In this document: positions 63,642 through 64,000 of the stretch, one piece after another
Layout: the number at the start of each line of letters is the position of its first letter
Numbering within the stretch: the first letter of the stretch is position 1
Source: Halorutilus salinus
Lineage (GTDB): Archaea; Halobacteriota; Halobacteria; Halobacteriales; Halorutilaceae
Reading direction: 5' to 3'
Assembly: GCF_026242195.1 (NCBI RefSeq)
Contig: NZ_RKLV01000001.1
Span: forward strand, 186,001-250,000
Length of the DNA stretch: 64,000 bases
The notes under the pieces: model-generated
Databases searched by the model: none
Told to the model about the DNA's origin: nothing
The model's input: only the letters and a program-made list of their open reading frames with translations
Program-made: the position numbers and the translations under genes

Positions 63642-64000
63642 CTATCCTCCGTTGACGATACCGTACTCGCCCCAGTTCTCGTCGACGCGTTCCTGTACAT
63701 CGTCTTTCATCTCTATCTCATCGGGCCAGTCGCGTTCGAACCCTTCGCCTTCCCACGGGCGCGTCGCGTCGATACCCATCTTCCCTCCGTGTGCCTTCCT
63801 CGGTGCGGCGTGCTCTAAATGATCGAGAGGCGCGCGCTCTATTATCTCGACGTCGCGCGCCGCGTCCATACGTGACGTGACCGCCCAGAGCACCTCCGCC
63901 TCGTCATGTACATCAACTTCCTCGTCTACGACGACGACCGTCTTGGTGAGCGAAAGCATCCCTTGGGACATCATACCCATCATCACCTTCCGCGCGTGCC
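63642..64000 (-). CDS. ubiD: UbiD-family decarboxylase, C-terminal part (runs off right edge)
   Basis: The last 119 codons of a gene continuing beyond the window. Reading leftward the edge begins HARKVMMGMMSQG, then TKTVVVVDEEVDVHDEAEVL, WAVTSRMDAARDVEII, GGKMGIDATRPWEGEGF and the terminal ERVDENWGEYGI. These are UbiD hallmarks (prenyl-FMN-dependent decarboxylase for quinone or aromatic acids). Confidence 0.93.
   Translation of the reverse strand, partial: HARKVMMGMMSQGMLSLTKTVVVVDEEVDVHDEAEVLWAVTSRMDAARDVEIIERAPLDHLEHAAPRKAHGGKMGIDATRPWEGEGFERDWPDEIEMKDDVQERVDENWGEYGIVNGG

Noticed and set aside
1-64000. CRISPR arrays, insertion sequences, rRNA genes
   Set aside because: No regular repeat-spacer pattern, transposase or rRNA sequence was seen; the only mobile elements are the inteins.

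Overview
The window reads as chromosomal DNA of a halophilic euryarchaeon (class Halobacteria). The proteins are strongly acidic (Asp/Glu-rich), the DNA is GC-rich, leaderless-type promoters dominate, secreted proteins carry Tat signals with a lipobox, and the order tRNA-Ser, rps13, rps4, rps11, rpo3, tRNA-Leu, rpl18e, rpl13, rps9, rpo10, rpo6, eno, rps2, mvk, ipk, fni, RNase J, idsA, gltX is the classic haloarchaeal one. Isoleucine is often encoded by ATA and arginine by CGT, which is unusual for typical haloarchaea and hints at a divergent lineage (inference).

Layout. 1-29.7 kb is mostly housekeeping: ileS; a membrane-anchored HTH protein; the pterin enzyme mptE; a monothiol glutaredoxin beside a BolA protein; a frameshifted FAD monooxygenase; methionine aminopeptidase; an AAA ATPase with a metallohydrolase; an ECF biotin transporter (bioY-bioM-bioN); a class I amidotransferase; endA; cofH; purC/purS/purQ; type II GAPDH; a B12-dependent ribonucleotide reductase gene (nrdJ) interrupted by three inteins; and the RNase P (rnp3, rnp2), proteasome (psmA) and SBDS block. 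29.8-42.8 kb is the ribosomal protein, RNA polymerase and isoprenoid superoperon with two tRNA genes. Just after tRNA-Leu there is a 25-bp duplicate of the tRNA 3' end and then a run of five perfect hairpins.

42.9-52.4 kb handles phosphate and arsenic: an AbrB-PhoU regulator, pstSCAB-phoU, then arsR-arsC-acr3, whose two promoters share the motif GTTATCTGA-N7-TTCA. 52.4-64 kb is an accessory-looking region with a Tat-tagged dehydrogenase pair, a flippase-like protein, glycosyltransferases, an iron-type ABC substrate-binding protein and permease without an ATPase, a reversibly-glycosylated-polypeptide-like protein, a sugar epimerase, a small membrane protein and the end of a ubiD gene.

The most interesting signal is in this last region. 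Five palindromes of the form TTAGG-N4-CCTAA (two with one mismatch) sit at gene starts in 11 kb and look like DtxR/IdeR-type iron boxes. They tie iron uptake to sugar-nucleotide and glycosyl-transfer genes, suggesting an iron-controlled surface-glycan or glycoconjugate system. No CRISPR array or insertion sequence was seen.
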